A stretch of 64,000 nt of DNA, taken from Streptomyces sp. Y2F8-2 (GTDB taxonomy: Bacteria; Actinomycetota; Actinomycetes; Streptomycetales; Streptomycetaceae). This document shows positions 35,358 through 44,444 of the stretch, piece after piece (within the stretch, counting starts at the first letter, position 1; every line of letters starts with the position of its first letter). The translations under genes were made by a program, and so were the position numbers. The notes beneath the pieces are model-generated. The model was not told where the DNA came from, searched no databases, and saw only the letters and a program-made list of their open reading frames with translations. The stretch covers positions 310,001 to 374,000 of the forward strand of contig NZ_BNGS01000001.1 in assembly GCF_014905555.1 (NCBI RefSeq). The letters are read 5' to 3'.

Positions 35358-35581
35358 CCCTCCCGTTCCGCCGGAGGCGCGTCGTGCCAGCGCGGGTCCG
35401 TCTCCCACTCGACGTTCCGCTCCCGTGCCGTCTCCATCGCGTGTTCCGCCTCCTGGCGGGACGCGTACGGACCGAAACGGTCCTTCGCGGGGCAGTCCGG
35501 GCCCTCCTCGACCTTCTGGTGGACCAGGCAGTAGTACCACTCGCCCGGCTTGCCGACCGTACGCTTCCTGAACAGCGCCAT
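35351..35581 (-). CDS. Small conserved actinobacterial protein (76 residues)
   Basis: The protein reads [20 protein letters not shown], then [18 protein letters not shown] and [15 protein letters not shown], a pattern of a small soluble domain with SPOR-like [22 protein letters not shown] precedes ATG 35581 by 8 bases. Function unknown. It is divergent from map; its 3' end lies in the repeat at 35279-35357. Confidence 0.8.
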   Translation of the reverse strand: MALFRKRTVGKPGEWYYCLVHQKVEEGPDCPAKDRFGPYASRQEAEHAMETARERNVEWETDPRWHDAPPAEREGD

Positions 35582-35641
35582 CGCAGGAGCTCCTTTCGCC
35601 ACGGCCATGGTCCCGCACGGCCGCTGGATAGACTCGCTGGC

Positions 35642-36499
35642 ATGTCTGGCCAGTCGCTGCTCGTACCAGGAGAGCTCTCTCCCACCCGTTCCGTGCCCGG
35701 AAACATCCGCCGCCCCGAGTACGTCGGCAAACCGGCGCCGACCCCGTACACCGGGCCGGAGGTGCAGACCCCCGAGACCGTCGAGGCGATGCGCGTCGCC
35801 GGGCGGATCGCGGCGCGGGCGATGGCCGAGGCGGCGAAGATCATCGCCCCGGGCGTCACCACGGACGAGCTGGACCGCGTCGCGCACGAGTACATGTGCG
35901 ACCACGGCGCCTACCCCTCCACCCTGGGCTACCGCGGGTTCCCCAAGTCGCTGTGCACCTCGATCAACGAGGTCATCTGCCACGGCATCCCGGACTCCAC
36001 GGTCCTGCGCGACGGCGACATCATCAACCTCGACGTGACGGCGTACATCGGCGGCGTCCACGGCGACACCAACGCCACCTACCTGGTCGGCGACGTCGAC
36101 GAGGACTCCCGGCTGCTCGTCGAGCGCACCCGCGAGTCCCTCAACCGTGCCGTCAAGGCCGTCAGGCCCGGCCGTCAGATCAACGTGATCGGCCGTGTCA
36201 TCGAGTCGTACGCGAAGCGGTTCGGGTACGGGGTCGTGCGGGACTTCACCGGTCACGGGATCAACTCGTCGTTCCACTCCGGGCTGATCATCCCGCACTA
36301 CGACAGCCCGCACGCGACCACGGTGATGCAGCCCGGCATGACCTTCACCATCGAGCCCATGCTCACCCTCGGCACGCACGAGTACGACATGTGGGACGAC
36401 GGGTGGACGGTGGTCACGAAGGACCGCAAGCGGACCGCGCAGTTCGAGCACACGCTGGTCGTCACGGAGACGGGCGCGGAGATCCTCACGCTGCCGTAG
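35642..36499 (+). CDS. map: Type I methionine aminopeptidase
   Basis: The 285-residue enzyme has an N-terminal extension with [17 protein letters not shown], as in one actinobacterial class of MetAP, and the five metal ligands in [20 protein letters not shown] (two Asp), [12 protein letters not shown] (His), FTIEPML (Glu) and [16 protein letters not shown] (Glu). It removes the initiator methionine. No strong Shine-Dalgarno before ATG 35642. A perfect terminator follows. Confidence 0.95.
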   Translation: MSGQSLLVPGELSPTRSVPGNIRRPEYVGKPAPTPYTGPEVQTPETVEAMRVAGRIAARAMAEAAKIIAPGVTTDELDRVAHEYMCDHGAYPSTLGYRGFPKSLCTSINEVICHGIPDSTVLRDGDIINLDVTAYIGGVHGDTNATYLVGDVDEDSRLLVERTRESLNRAVKAVRPGRQINVIGRVIESYAKRFGYGVVRDFTGHGINSSFHSGLIIPHYDSPHATTVMQPGMTFTIEPMLTLGTHEYDMWDDGWTVVTKDRKRTAQFEHTLVVTETGAEILTLP

Positions 36500-36515
36500 C
36501 CACGCCGCACCCCCG

Positions 36516-36543
36516 GAGCCCGCTCTGTCCACAGAGCGGGCTC
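36516..36543 (+). terminator. Rho-independent terminator after map
   Basis: Perfect 12-base-pair stem GAGCCCGCTCTG (36516-36527) with its complement (36532-36543), four-base loop TCCA, followed by TTT. Confidence 0.9.
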
Positions 36544-36572
36544 TTTCGCGTGGGCCGGGAGCGGATCGCGGG

Positions 36573-36601
36573 TAGGATTTTGCCGACAGGATGTCGGCAA
36601 A
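36573..36601 (+). promoter_or_regulatory. Heme oxygenase promoter with overlapping inverted repeat
   Basis: TAGGAT (36573-36578) is a good -10. A perfect inverted repeat TTTGCCGAC-AGGAT-GTCGGCAAA (36579-36601, 9-5-9) covers the expected transcription start. It differs from the DtxR-type iron box seen at efeO, so another regulator is likely. No clear -35. Confidence 0.6.
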
Positions 36602-36614
36602 CCGCGGAGGCCTC

Positions 36615-37283
36615 ATGAACACCCCGGAGACGACCGGCACGGCCTTCTCGGCGCTCATCCGCGCCGCGTCACAGGACGGGCACCGGGAGGCGAACACCTC
36701 CGGGTTCATCACCGGACTGCTCGGCGGCAGGCTCGGCGTGGACGCGTACACGCGGTACACGGAGCAGCTGTGGTTCGTGTACGAGGCCCTGGAGTCCGCC
36801 GCCGCCCGGCTGGCGGGCGACCCGGTGGCCGGGCCGTTCGTGCGGCCGGAGCTGTTCCGGCTGACCGCGCTGGAGCGGGACCTGGCGCATCTGCGCGGAC
36901 CCGAGTGGCGGGCGCACCTGGCGGCGCTGCCCGCGACGCGGACGTATGCGAACCGGGTGCGGGAGTGCGCCGAGCAGTGGCCCGGCGGATACGTCGCCCA
37001 TCACTACACCCGCTACATGGGCGACCTCGCCGGCGGCCAGATCATCCGCGACATGGCCGAGAGGACATGGGGCTTCACCCGGAAGGGCGACGGGGTCCGG
37101 TTCTATGTGTTCGACGCGATCCCCAACCCGGCGGCGTTCAAGAGGACGTACCGGACCCTCCTGGACGGCATCCGGGTCGACGACCTGGAGAAGCAGCGGG
37201 TCATCGCCGAGTGCCGGCGGGCGTACACACTCAACACGGCCGTCTTCCGGGCGCTGGGCGAGGAGTTCCCACGCAGCGCCTAG
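36615..37283 (+). CDS. hmuO: Heme oxygenase (biliverdin-producing)
   Basis: The 222-residue protein matches HmuO: FSALIRAASQDGHREANTSG with the proximal His, FITGLLGGRLGVDAY, YVAHHYTRYMGDLAGGQI with the distal-helix glycines, and YRTLLDGI. It opens heme to biliverdin, CO and Fe(II), using external electron donors. GGAGG is six bases before ATG 36615. It stands next to the Efe iron-uptake genes, consistent with iron acquisition from heme. Confidence 0.93.
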   Translation: MNTPETTGTAFSALIRAASQDGHREANTSGFITGLLGGRLGVDAYTRYTEQLWFVYEALESAAARLAGDPVAGPFVRPELFRLTALERDLAHLRGPEWRAHLAALPATRTYANRVRECAEQWPGGYVAHHYTRYMGDLAGGQIIRDMAERTWGFTRKGDGVRFYVFDAIPNPAAFKRTYRTLLDGIRVDDLEKQRVIAECRRAYTLNTAVFRALGEEFPRSA

Positions 37284-37293
37284 GGTCAGCGTG

Positions 37294-37950
37294 TCAGCGT
37301 TCGAGAAACACCCTCCCCCCGACCTCCACCCACCCCTCCGGCTGCGGCGCCGTGAGGATCTGTGAGCCTGCTCCCTGGCGGATGTTGAGCGCGCGGCCGA
37401 GTCGGGCCGTGAGCAGGAGCGCTGCCGCCCCCGTCGCCTCGTCCTCCTCGATACCGTCGTCGCGCCCCGGGAAGGCCCGGGCGCGGATCCGGCCCGCCGA
37501 CTCGTCCTCCCACGCCCAGGCGTAGATCCACTCCCCCGGCGGCGGGACGGCCAGGCCGTCCACCTCGGCGGCCGTCGCGTACTGCCGCAGCGTGCGCGGC
37601 GGCGCCCACTCCGGGCGGGCCTCGATCCAGCTGAACTCGCCGTCCTGGCGCGCCCCCGCCACACCGGCCGGAGTGACGAGTTCCGGCAGATCGAGCAGCC
37701 AGGCCGTGCCCACGCAGGGGTGCCCGGCGAACGGCAGCCGCAGCGTGGGCGTGTAGATGTCGATGATCCCGCGCTCGGGGTCGTCGACGAACACGGTCTC
37801 GCTGAACCCGAGTTTGGCGGCGAACGCCTGCCGCTCGTCCCTCCCGGGCATCAGCGAACCGTCCCGGACGACGCCGAGTTCGTTGCCGTAGCCGCCGCTG
37901 GGTCCGCAGAAGACGCGCAGCACGTCGTAGTCAGTCACCGGCGCATTCAA
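37294..37950 (-). CDS. PhzF-family protein, shortened form
   Basis: The 218-residue protein has the PhzF/DAP-epimerase-like blocks YDVLRVFCGPSGGYGNELGVV, FSETVFVDDPE, RLPFAGHPCVGTAWLL and EDEATGAAALLLTARLG, plus WVEVGGRVFLER at the end. PhzF enzymes are usually about 280 residues; the inner segment between the halves is shorter here. Isomerase-type activity is possible, substrate unknown. It is convergent with hmuO (10-base gap). Confidence 0.88.
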   Translation of the reverse strand: MNAPVTDYDVLRVFCGPSGGYGNELGVVRDGSLMPGRDERQAFAAKLGFSETVFVDDPERGIIDIYTPTLRLPFAGHPCVGTAWLLDLPELVTPAGVAGARQDGEFSWIEARPEWAPPRTLRQYATAAEVDGLAVPPPGEWIYAWAWEDESAGRIRARAFPGRDDGIEEDEATGAAALLLTARLGRALNIRQGAGSQILTAPQPEGWVEVGGRVFLER

Positions 37951-38044
37951 ACATCACCCGGGGACGCAGGGCGGAGCCCCGAAGACCCCAGTGAGACCTG
38001 AATCACGGTCCGGGTGGGTATGGGGAAGGTAATGCTCAGTTAAA

Positions 38045-38063
38045 TTAGGCAAGCCTCACCGAA
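38045..38063 (+). promoter_or_regulatory. DtxR/IdeR/DmdR-type iron box of efeO
   Basis: TTAGGCAAGCCTCACCGAA agrees with the consensus TTAGGTTAGCCTAACCTAA at 15 of 19 positions. It overlaps TAAATT (38041-38046), a good -10, and lies 20 bases before the efeO ATG, so iron-loaded DmdR1 would block transcription. Confidence 0.85.
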
Positions 38064-38083
38064 CCGTTCTTCCTGGAGCCTGC

Positions 38084-39226
38084 ATGCGAGCCGTTCGACT
38101 CCCCGTCGTCACCGCCGCCGCCACCGCGGCGGCTCTGACCGCTCTCACCGGATGCACGGAGAAGAGCACCGCTGAGGGATCCGACCGCGCGATCCGGGTG
38201 ACCGCCACCGACTCGAAGTGCGAGGTGTCCAAGAAGGAGTTCCCGGCCGGGCACGTCGAGGTGGCGGTCGAGAACAAGGGCGCCAAGGTGACCGAGGTGT
38301 ACCTGCTGTTCCCGGACGACCGGATCGTCGCCGAGCGCGAGAACATCGGCCCCGGCACCAAGCAGACGGTCACCGCCGAGGTGAAGGCCGGCGACTACCA
38401 GATCGCCTGCAAGCCGGGCATGACGGGCAAGGGCATACGCCAGACCGTCACGGCCACCGGCGGCGGCAGCGTCGCCAAGCGTGACCCGCGCCTGGACCAG
38501 GCCGTGGCCGCCTACCGCGAGTACGCGCAAGCGCAGGCCGACGAGACGATGCCCAAGGTCAAGGTGTTCACCGACGCCGTGAAGGCCGGGGACTTGGAGG
38601 CGGCGAAGAAGGCGTACGCCCCCTCCCGTCTCGGCTGGGAGCGCACCGAGCCCGTCGCCGAGTCCTTCGGCGACATCGACCCGAAGGTCGACGTCCGCGA
38701 GGACGGCCTCGAGGGCGGCCAGAAGTGGACCGGCTGGCACCGTCTGGAGAAGGCCCTCTGGCAGGACAAGAAGATCGGCGCCGAGGAGAAGGCCCTCGCC
38801 GACCAGCTGGTGACCGACCTGAAGGAGTGGCAGGAGAAGGTCGGCACGGCCGAGATCACCCCGACCTCCATGGCCAACGGCGCCAAGGAACTCCTCGACG
38901 AGGTCGCCACCGGAAAGGTCACCGGTGAGGAGGAGCGCTACTCCCACACCGACCTGGTCGACTTCAAGGGCAACGTGGAGGGCGCGCAGAAGGCGTACGA
39001 GCTGCTCAAGCCGGTCGCGTCGAAGAACGACCCGGCGCTGGCCAAGGAGCTGGACAAGCAGTTCGCGGCGCTGAACGCCCTGCTGGACAAGTACCGCTCG
39101 GACAAGGCCTCGTACGAGTTCGTCTCCTACGACAAGGTCACCGAGGACCAGCAGAAGGAGCTCTCGGACGCGGTGAACGCCCTCGCCGAGCCGCTCTCCA
39201 AGCTCGCCGCCGCGGTCGTGAAGTAA
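38084..39226 (+). CDS. efeO: Iron uptake lipoprotein EfeO
   Basis: The 380-residue protein has a lipoprotein signal with lipobox LTGC (Cys near 24), a cupredoxin-like N-terminal domain (about 35-125, with CEVSKKEFPAGHVEVAVENK and YQIACKPGMTGKGIR) and the C-terminal M75 imelysin-type domain (HRLEKALW with the conserved HxxE). Known EfeO is a periplasmic/extracytoplasmic ferrous iron-binding partner of EfeU. Preceded by an iron box; first gene of efeO-efeB-efeU. Confidence 0.92.
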   Translation: MRAVRLPVVTAAATAAALTALTGCTEKSTAEGSDRAIRVTATDSKCEVSKKEFPAGHVEVAVENKGAKVTEVYLLFPDDRIVAERENIGPGTKQTVTAEVKAGDYQIACKPGMTGKGIRQTVTATGGGSVAKRDPRLDQAVAAYREYAQAQADETMPKVKVFTDAVKAGDLEAAKKAYAPSRLGWERTEPVAESFGDIDPKVDVREDGLEGGQKWTGWHRLEKALWQDKKIGAEEKALADQLVTDLKEWQEKVGTAEITPTSMANGAKELLDEVATGKVTGEEERYSHTDLVDFKGNVEGAQKAYELLKPVASKNDPALAKELDKQFAALNALLDKYRSDKASYEFVSYDKVTEDQQKELSDAVNALAEPLSKLAAAVVK

Positions 39227-39242
39227 GCAGGGGGGTAGGGCG

Positions 39243-40493
39243 ATGACCGACATCCAGGGGAGCAGTCCGTCGCGCCGGGCGCTGATCGGCTGGACAGGCG
39301 CCGGGCTCGCGCTCGGTGCCGCCGTGGCCGGTGGCGCGGTGGCGGCTGCCAACGCGGGCAACGACGTGGATCCGGCCGCGGCGGAGGCCGGTGGCGCGGT
39401 GGAGTTCCACGGCGCCCACCAGGCGGGCGTCGCCACGCCCGTGCAGGACCGGCTGCACTTCGCCGCGTTCGACGTGAAGACCGACGACCGCGCCGAGTTC
39501 GTGCAGATGCTGAAGGACTGGACGGCCGCGGCCCGGCGGATGACGGCCGGGCAGGCCATCGGTGAGGGCGCGTACGGCGGGCTTGCCGAGGCGCCGCCGG
39601 ACGACACCGGGGAGGCGCTGGGTCTCAAGCCCTCGCGGCTGACCCTGACGATCGGCTTCGGACCGTCGCTCTTCGACAAGTTCGGGCTGAGGGACAAGCG
39701 GCCCGAGGCGCTGGTCGACCTGCCGAAGTTCCCCGGCGACAACCTGGACAGGTCCCGCACGGGCGGCGATCTGTGCATCCAGGCCTGCGCGGACGACCCG
39801 CAGGTCGCCGTGCACGCGATCCGCAACCTGGCCCGCATCGGCTTCGGCAAGGTCGCCATCCGCTGGTCCCAGCTCGGCTTCGGCAAGACCTCCTCGACGA
39901 CCCCGGACGCGCAGACGCCGCGCAACCTCTTCGGGTTCAAGGACGGCACCCGCAACATCGCGGGGACGGAAGAGGACCGGCTGAAGAAGTTCGTGTGGGT
40001 GGGCGACGGGGACGGGCCGGAATGGATGACCGGAGGCTCGTACCTGGTCGCCCGGCGGATTCGCATGAACGTCGAGACCTGGGACCGGACCTCGCTGCAG
40101 GAGCAGGAGGACGTCTTCGGCCGGGACAAGCGCGAGGGCGCGCCGGTCGGCAAGGCGAAGGAGCACGACGAGCCGTTCCTGAAGGCGATGAAGCCCGACG
40201 CGCACGTCCGGCTCGCACACCCCGATTCCAACGACGGCATCACCATCCTGCGCCGGGGCTACTCCTTCACCGACGGCACCGACGGCCTCGGCCGCCTGGA
40301 CGCGGGCCTGTTCTTCCTGGCCTACCAGCGCGACGTGCGCAAGGGGTTCATCCCGCTCCAGCGCAGGCTGGCGGCGCACGACGCGCTCAACGAGTACATC
40401 CAGCACGTGGGTTCGGCCGTCTTCGCCATCCCGCCCGGCGTCCGGGACTCCGGCGACTGGTGGGGCCGCACCCTGCTGTCCGAGGAGGCGTAG
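39243..40493 (+). CDS. efeB: Dyp-type heme peroxidase EfeB, Tat-exported
   Basis: The 416-residue protein has a twin-arginine signal (SPSRRALIGWTGAGLALGAA), the DyP Asp motif GFKDGTRNI, and the heme ligand His region (VRLAHPDSNDGI), with RIGFGKVAIRW. Known EfeB oxidises ferrous iron or works as a deferrochelatase with EfeO. It starts 16 bases after efeO and is followed by efeU after three bases, so one operon under the iron box. Confidence 0.93.
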   Translation: MTDIQGSSPSRRALIGWTGAGLALGAAVAGGAVAAANAGNDVDPAAAEAGGAVEFHGAHQAGVATPVQDRLHFAAFDVKTDDRAEFVQMLKDWTAAARRMTAGQAIGEGAYGGLAEAPPDDTGEALGLKPSRLTLTIGFGPSLFDKFGLRDKRPEALVDLPKFPGDNLDRSRTGGDLCIQACADDPQVAVHAIRNLARIGFGKVAIRWSQLGFGKTSSTTPDAQTPRNLFGFKDGTRNIAGTEEDRLKKFVWVGDGDGPEWMTGGSYLVARRIRMNVETWDRTSLQEQEDVFGRDKREGAPVGKAKEHDEPFLKAMKPDAHVRLAHPDSNDGITILRRGYSFTDGTDGLGRLDAGLFFLAYQRDVRKGFIPLQRRLAAHDALNEYIQHVGSAVFAIPPGVRDSGDWWGRTLLSEEA

Positions 40494-40496
40494 CCC

Positions 40497-41372
40497 GTGT
40501 TCTCCAACTACCTGATCGGCCTGCGCGAGGGGCTGGAGGCCAGCCTCGTCGTCTGCATCCTGATCGCCTACCTGGTCAAGACCGGCCGTCGCGACGCCCT
40601 GAAGCCGATCTGGACCGGCATCGGCATCGCGGTCGCCATCGCGCTCGGCTTCGGCTGCGTCCTCGAGTTCGGCTCCCAGGAGCTGACGTTCCAGGCGCAG
40701 GAGGCGCTGGGCGGCTCCCTGTCGATCCTCGCCGTCGGTCTGGTGACGTGGATGGTCTTCTGGATGCGGCGCACCGCCCGGCATCTGAGGTCCGAACTGC
40801 ACGGCAGGCTGGACGCGGCCCTGGCGATGGGCACGGGCGCGCTGGTCGCCACCGCGTTCCTCGCCGTGGGCCGCGAGGGGCTGGAGACCGCCCTGTTCGT
40901 GTGGGCGTCGGTGCACGCGGCGAGCGACGGCACCCCGCGCCCGCTCGTCGGCGTCGCCCTGGGCCTCGCCACGGCCGTCTTCCTGGGCTGGCTGTTCTAC
41001 CGCGGCGCCCTGAAGATCAACCTGGCGAAGTTCTTCACCTGGACCGGCGGCATGCTGGTCGTCGTCGCCGCGGGCGTGCTCGCCTACGGCTTCCACGACC
41101 TGCAGGAGGCCGGCTGGGTCCCGGGCCTGACGAGCCTCGCCTTCGACATCAGCGACACCGTTCCGCCGGACAGCTGGTACGGCACGCTGCTGAAGGGCGT
41201 GTTCAACTTCCAGCCCGATCCGACGGTCCTTCAGGTCACGGTGTGGCTGCTGTACTTGATCCCGACGCTCACGCTTTTCCTGTCCCCGGTAGGGTTCGCC
41301 TCCGGAAAGGGGAAGGTGAAGGTCACTGATGAGCAGGGAGCGCGGGGATCGCAGCCCTCGAACGCTGCGTAG
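40497..41372 (+). CDS. efeU: Ferrous iron permease EfeU (Ftr1/OFeT family)
   Basis: The 291-residue protein has seven membrane segments and two REGLE motifs, LREGLEASLVV at the N-terminus and GREGLETALFVW in the middle, which are the Fe-binding sites of Ftr1-type permeases. GTG 40497 is three bases after the efeB stop. The C-terminus overlaps the next gene by 44 bases. Confidence 0.93.
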   Translation: MFSNYLIGLREGLEASLVVCILIAYLVKTGRRDALKPIWTGIGIAVAIALGFGCVLEFGSQELTFQAQEALGGSLSILAVGLVTWMVFWMRRTARHLRSELHGRLDAALAMGTGALVATAFLAVGREGLETALFVWASVHAASDGTPRPLVGVALGLATAVFLGWLFYRGALKINLAKFFTWTGGMLVVVAAGVLAYGFHDLQEAGWVPGLTSLAFDISDTVPPDSWYGTLLKGVFNFQPDPTVLQVTVWLLYLIPTLTLFLSPVGFASGKGKVKVTDEQGARGSQPSNAA

Positions 41373-42330
41373 TCCAGGCCGGTTCGCCCTGGCAACGGCG
41401 GCGGTGACGGTTCTGTCCGTGACGGCGAGCGGCTGCGTCGTGGTGCACGGCGAGCGGGAGGTCGTACCGACGGCGACACGCGCCGAGGCGGCCCGCGCGC
41501 TGACGGACTTCCTCACCGCCTACAACAAGGCGGACAAGACTTACGACCGGTCCCAGGACGCGAGCCGGGTCACCGGTGCGCTCGGCGCCATCGACGGCGG
41601 CAAACTGGAGGCCGGCCACAAGACCGATCCGGGCGGCAACCCCGGCCATGTGCCGCTGAAGCTGACCGACGCCAAGTTCACGATCCCGAGGAAGGCCGGC
41701 TGGCCGCGCTGGTTCGTCGCCGACACCCGCGCCAACAAGGGCAGCGCGGACGCCCATTGGCTGCTCGTCTTCACCCGCTCCGATGCGAGCAAGGTGTGGG
41801 CGGTGTCGTACCTGACGATTCTCGCGCCCGGGGACGTACCGGCGTTCAAGACGGACAAGGACGGCTGGGCCGAACCCGTCACCGCGGACGACCCGGCGCT
41901 CGCCGTCCAGCCCCAAAAGCTCAGCACCGCGTACGCGACCTATCTGCGAAGCGGCGGGGACATGTTCGCGCCCGGCCCGCACACCTCGCAGTGGCGCGCC
42001 ACCCGGCTGAAGAACGCGAGCCAGCCCGGGCTGGCCCGGCAGTACATCGACGAGCCGCTGACGAACGGCGACTACGCCCCGGTGGGGCTGCGCACCACGG
42101 ACGGCGGGGCGCTGGTGTTCTTCGCCACCCACCACTACGAGAGGCAGACGGCCGCGCAGGGCGTGAACATCAACATCAGCGACCCGAACATCAAGGCCCT
42201 GCTGACCGGGGAGGTCAAGCAGTCCCTGACCCTGGAGTACGTGTCGAACCAGGCGGTGCTGGATCCGAGGAAGGGCCCGGTGAAGTTCGTGAGCCGGGTG
42301 GAGGGGCTCACGGGGGCCGAGGGGGAGTAA
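41329..42330 (+). CDS. Lipoprotein of unknown function, last gene of the efe operon
   Basis: The 333-residue protein has a lipobox (VTASGCVVV) and a long extracytoplasmic region without a recognised domain: AARALTDFLTAYNKADKTYD, KAGWPRWFVADTRANK, WLLVFTRSDASKVWAVSYLT and LVFFATHHYERQTAAQG. It resembles a NTF2-like or sensor-type fold but I do not claim that. ATG 41329 has AAGG upstream and lies 44 bases inside efeU. Its conservation at the end of efeOBU suggests a role near the iron uptake complex; inference only. Confidence 0.8.
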   Translation: MSRERGDRSPRTLRSPGRFALATAAVTVLSVTASGCVVVHGEREVVPTATRAEAARALTDFLTAYNKADKTYDRSQDASRVTGALGAIDGGKLEAGHKTDPGGNPGHVPLKLTDAKFTIPRKAGWPRWFVADTRANKGSADAHWLLVFTRSDASKVWAVSYLTILAPGDVPAFKTDKDGWAEPVTADDPALAVQPQKLSTAYATYLRSGGDMFAPGPHTSQWRATRLKNASQPGLARQYIDEPLTNGDYAPVGLRTTDGGALVFFATHHYERQTAAQGVNINISDPNIKALLTGEVKQSLTLEYVSNQAVLDPRKGPVKFVSRVEGLTGAEGE

Positions 42331-42404
42331 GCCGAGCGGGAGTAACGGGGCAACGGGAGCGGGAGCAAGGGGAGCGACGCGGTGACGGGGGTCTCCGCCG
42401 GGGC

Positions 42405-43136
42405 TCAGCCCCGGTGGGGCCAGCCCGCCAACTCGCTCTCCTCGCCCGCGTACCGCGCGCACGCGTCGGTGAGCACCTCGAGCAGGCTCAGCGGATCCGG
42501 CAGCGCGTGCTCGGGCCCCCGTACCCACTCCACGGTCAGCTCACCCGGCAACTGCGCCGGAGGCACCAGCACATACGACCCCCGGCAGTGCCACCGCAGT
42601 CCCGGGTGCTCGTCCATCGTCTCGGGGTGGCAGTCCAGTTCGCACGGCCACCATTCGTCCTCGTCCTCGGGCGTGCCGCGGGTCAGCGTGAAGAACAGCA
42701 TGCGGCCGTCCCCGGTCGTGGCGACCGGACCCACCTCGACACCGGACGTGAGCAGCCGGTCCAGGGCCTTCTCGCCGGCCTCCCGCGGGACGTCGAGCAC
42801 GTCGTGCACCATCCCGGTGGCGGTGATGAAGTTGGCCTGCGGCTGGTGCCGGGCCCATCGCTCGATCTGCGCGCGGTCCGTGGTGGACTGCGTCTGCCAG
42901 GCGAAGGAGACCGGGTGCCGGGCAGGCGTGGGACAGCCGACGCGGTCACAGGAACAGCGGTAGCCGACGGGGTGGGCGGCGGGCGCGAGCGGCAGCCCCG
43001 CGGCGGCGGCAGCCAGCAGCATCGCCTCACGGCCGCCGTCGCCGGCGTCCTCCTTGAGACGGGCGGGACGTCGTCCGCGCAGCCACTGGGAGATCCTGCC
43101 CTGCACGCTCGTGCGGCGGCCGAAGTCTGCGCTCAT
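42405..43136 (-). CDS. Bifunctional DNA primase/polymerase (PrimPol N-terminal domain) family protein
   Basis: The 243-residue protein shows the block CSCDRVGCPTPARHPVSFAW, VLDVPREAG, TGDGRMLFF and RGSYVLVPPA, which match the short PrimPol-like N-terminal domain proteins common in Streptomyces. Active catalysis is uncertain since the D-V-P and H motifs are partly modified. It may act in DNA metabolism. GGGG before ATG 43136. The Rsm22-like gene follows upstream on the same strand, 164 bases away. Confidence 0.8.
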   Translation of the reverse strand: MSADFGRRTSVQGRISQWLRGRRPARLKEDAGDGGREAMLLAAAAAGLPLAPAAHPVGYRCSCDRVGCPTPARHPVSFAWQTQSTTDRAQIERWARHQPQANFITATGMVHDVLDVPREAGEKALDRLLTSGVEVGPVATTGDGRMLFFTLTRGTPEDEDEWWPCELDCHPETMDEHPGLRWHCRGSYVLVPPAQLPGELTVEWVRGPEHALPDPLSLLEVLTDACARYAGEESELAGWPHRG

Positions 43137-43230
43137 CTATCCCCTCGCCTCGCTGCTGTGTCTTGACAGCATGCCCTATGGTCCCACCATCCTGCGCGCC
43201 GGGTGACCGGAGCTGCCTGCCGGGACAGGC

Positions 43231-43262
43231 AGGGCGACGGGTAGGGCGACGGGTAGGGCGAT
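43231..43262. repeat. 12-base tandem repeat in the PrimPol-Rsm22 gap
   Basis: AGGGCGACGGGT is repeated at 43231 and 43243, with a partial third copy AGGGCGAT at 43255. It lies between the PrimPol-like gene and the Rsm22-like gene. Confidence 0.75.
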
Positions 43263-43300
43263 GCCAACTGCGGTGCACCACCAGCAGACATCGCGGCAAT

Positions 43301-44311
43301 TCATCCGGTCTGTCCGTGCGCATCGTCGCGGGGCGCGGGCCAGGCGTCGCCCCAATCCGCGTCGCGGGCGGCCCTGTAGAGAGGACCGTGGCGCTTGGTG
43401 ACCGTGTCGCGGTGCAGGGACTCGTCCGGGCCGCACAGGTCGAGGAGCACCTGGCCCTTGCGGATCTGGGGGCGCCGGACCACTCGGGAGGCGGCGGGGC
43501 GCACCGGGAAACGGGCCGCGGCGACATAGCTGAACTTCTCGTCCTCGTACGCCAGCGAGCCGCCCTTGACCTGGCGGTGCAGTGAGGAACGGCTGACGCG
43601 GGCCGAGAAGTGGCACCAGTCCTCGCCGGGAACGATGGGGCAGGCGGCGCTGTGCGGGCAGGGGGCGGCGACGTGGAAGCCGGCGCGGATCAGGCGGTCG
43701 CGCGCCTCGATCACGCGGGCGTAGCCGTCGGGGGTGCCGGGCTCGACGATCACGACGGCCTGGGCGGCGGTGGCCGCGGCGTCGACGACGGCGGCGCGGT
43801 CGGCTTCGGTCAGCTCGCCGAGGACGTACGAGACCGTGACGAGATCAGTGCTCTCTATGTTGAGCGCCGATCCGATACGAGAGCGGCGCCACTCGGCGGT
43901 CTTGAGCGCCGGATGTGCGGCGGCGATCTCCCGGCCGAGCGCCAGCGCGGGCTCGGCCCAGTCGAGGACGGTCACCGGGCGCTCGCCGCCCCAGGTGGCG
44001 CTCACGGCCCAGGTCGCGGCGCCGGTACCGCCGCCGACGTCCACGTGGCTCGTGGGCACCCAGCCGGGGACGGCGTCCGCGAAGGCGCCGAGCGCCGCGG
44101 ACACCGCCTCGAAGGTCGCGGGCATGCGGTAGGCGGCGTAGGCGACGACGTCGGAGCGGTCCCGCAGCACGGGCGCGTCGGTCGGGGTCCGCCCCCGGTA
44201 GTTCGCGATCAGCCGGTCCACGGCCTGCGCGGCCTGCCGGGACGGAAGCCCGTCGAGCAGCCGGGACAGGGCGGCACGGAGGGCGTCGGCTGAGGAGTCG
44301 GGGGCGTTCAC
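43301..44311 (-). CDS. Rsm22-family ribosomal small subunit methyltransferase-like protein
   Basis: The 336-residue protein has a SAM-binding block HVDVGGGTGAATWAVSA, a methyltransferase core (VLDWAEPALALGREIAA; SYVLGELTEADRA) and the cysteine cluster ACPHSAACPIVPGEDWCHFSA typical of the Rsm22 family, where an iron-sulphur cluster is proposed. It may methylate rRNA. GTG 44311 is six bases after TAGAAT (44318-44323 on the complement), so probably leaderless. Confidence 0.88.
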   Translation of the reverse strand: MNAPDSSADALRAALSRLLDGLPSRQAAQAVDRLIANYRGRTPTDAPVLRDRSDVVAYAAYRMPATFEAVSAALGAFADAVPGWVPTSHVDVGGGTGAATWAVSATWGGERPVTVLDWAEPALALGREIAAAHPALKTAEWRRSRIGSALNIESTDLVTVSYVLGELTEADRAAVVDAAATAAQAVVIVEPGTPDGYARVIEARDRLIRAGFHVAAPCPHSAACPIVPGEDWCHFSARVSRSSLHRQVKGGSLAYEDEKFSYVAAARFPVRPAASRVVRRPQIRKGQVLLDLCGPDESLHRDTVTKRHGPLYRAARDADWGDAWPAPRDDAHGQTG

Positions 44312-44444
44312 GTGCCGATTCTAGGGCGGTGAGCGGTGCTCGCCTTTCAGAGCGGAGCGCCCGAACCGATGGGGCGATGTCGGCTCGATGGGAGGGATGG
44401 GCCGGAATATCCTGACCTGTACAGGAAAGCGATGGTGATCAGAG

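Noticed and set aside
39138-41516. Long complement frame across efeB-efeU
   Set aside because: Runs opposite three genes with clear motifs; composition not protein-like.
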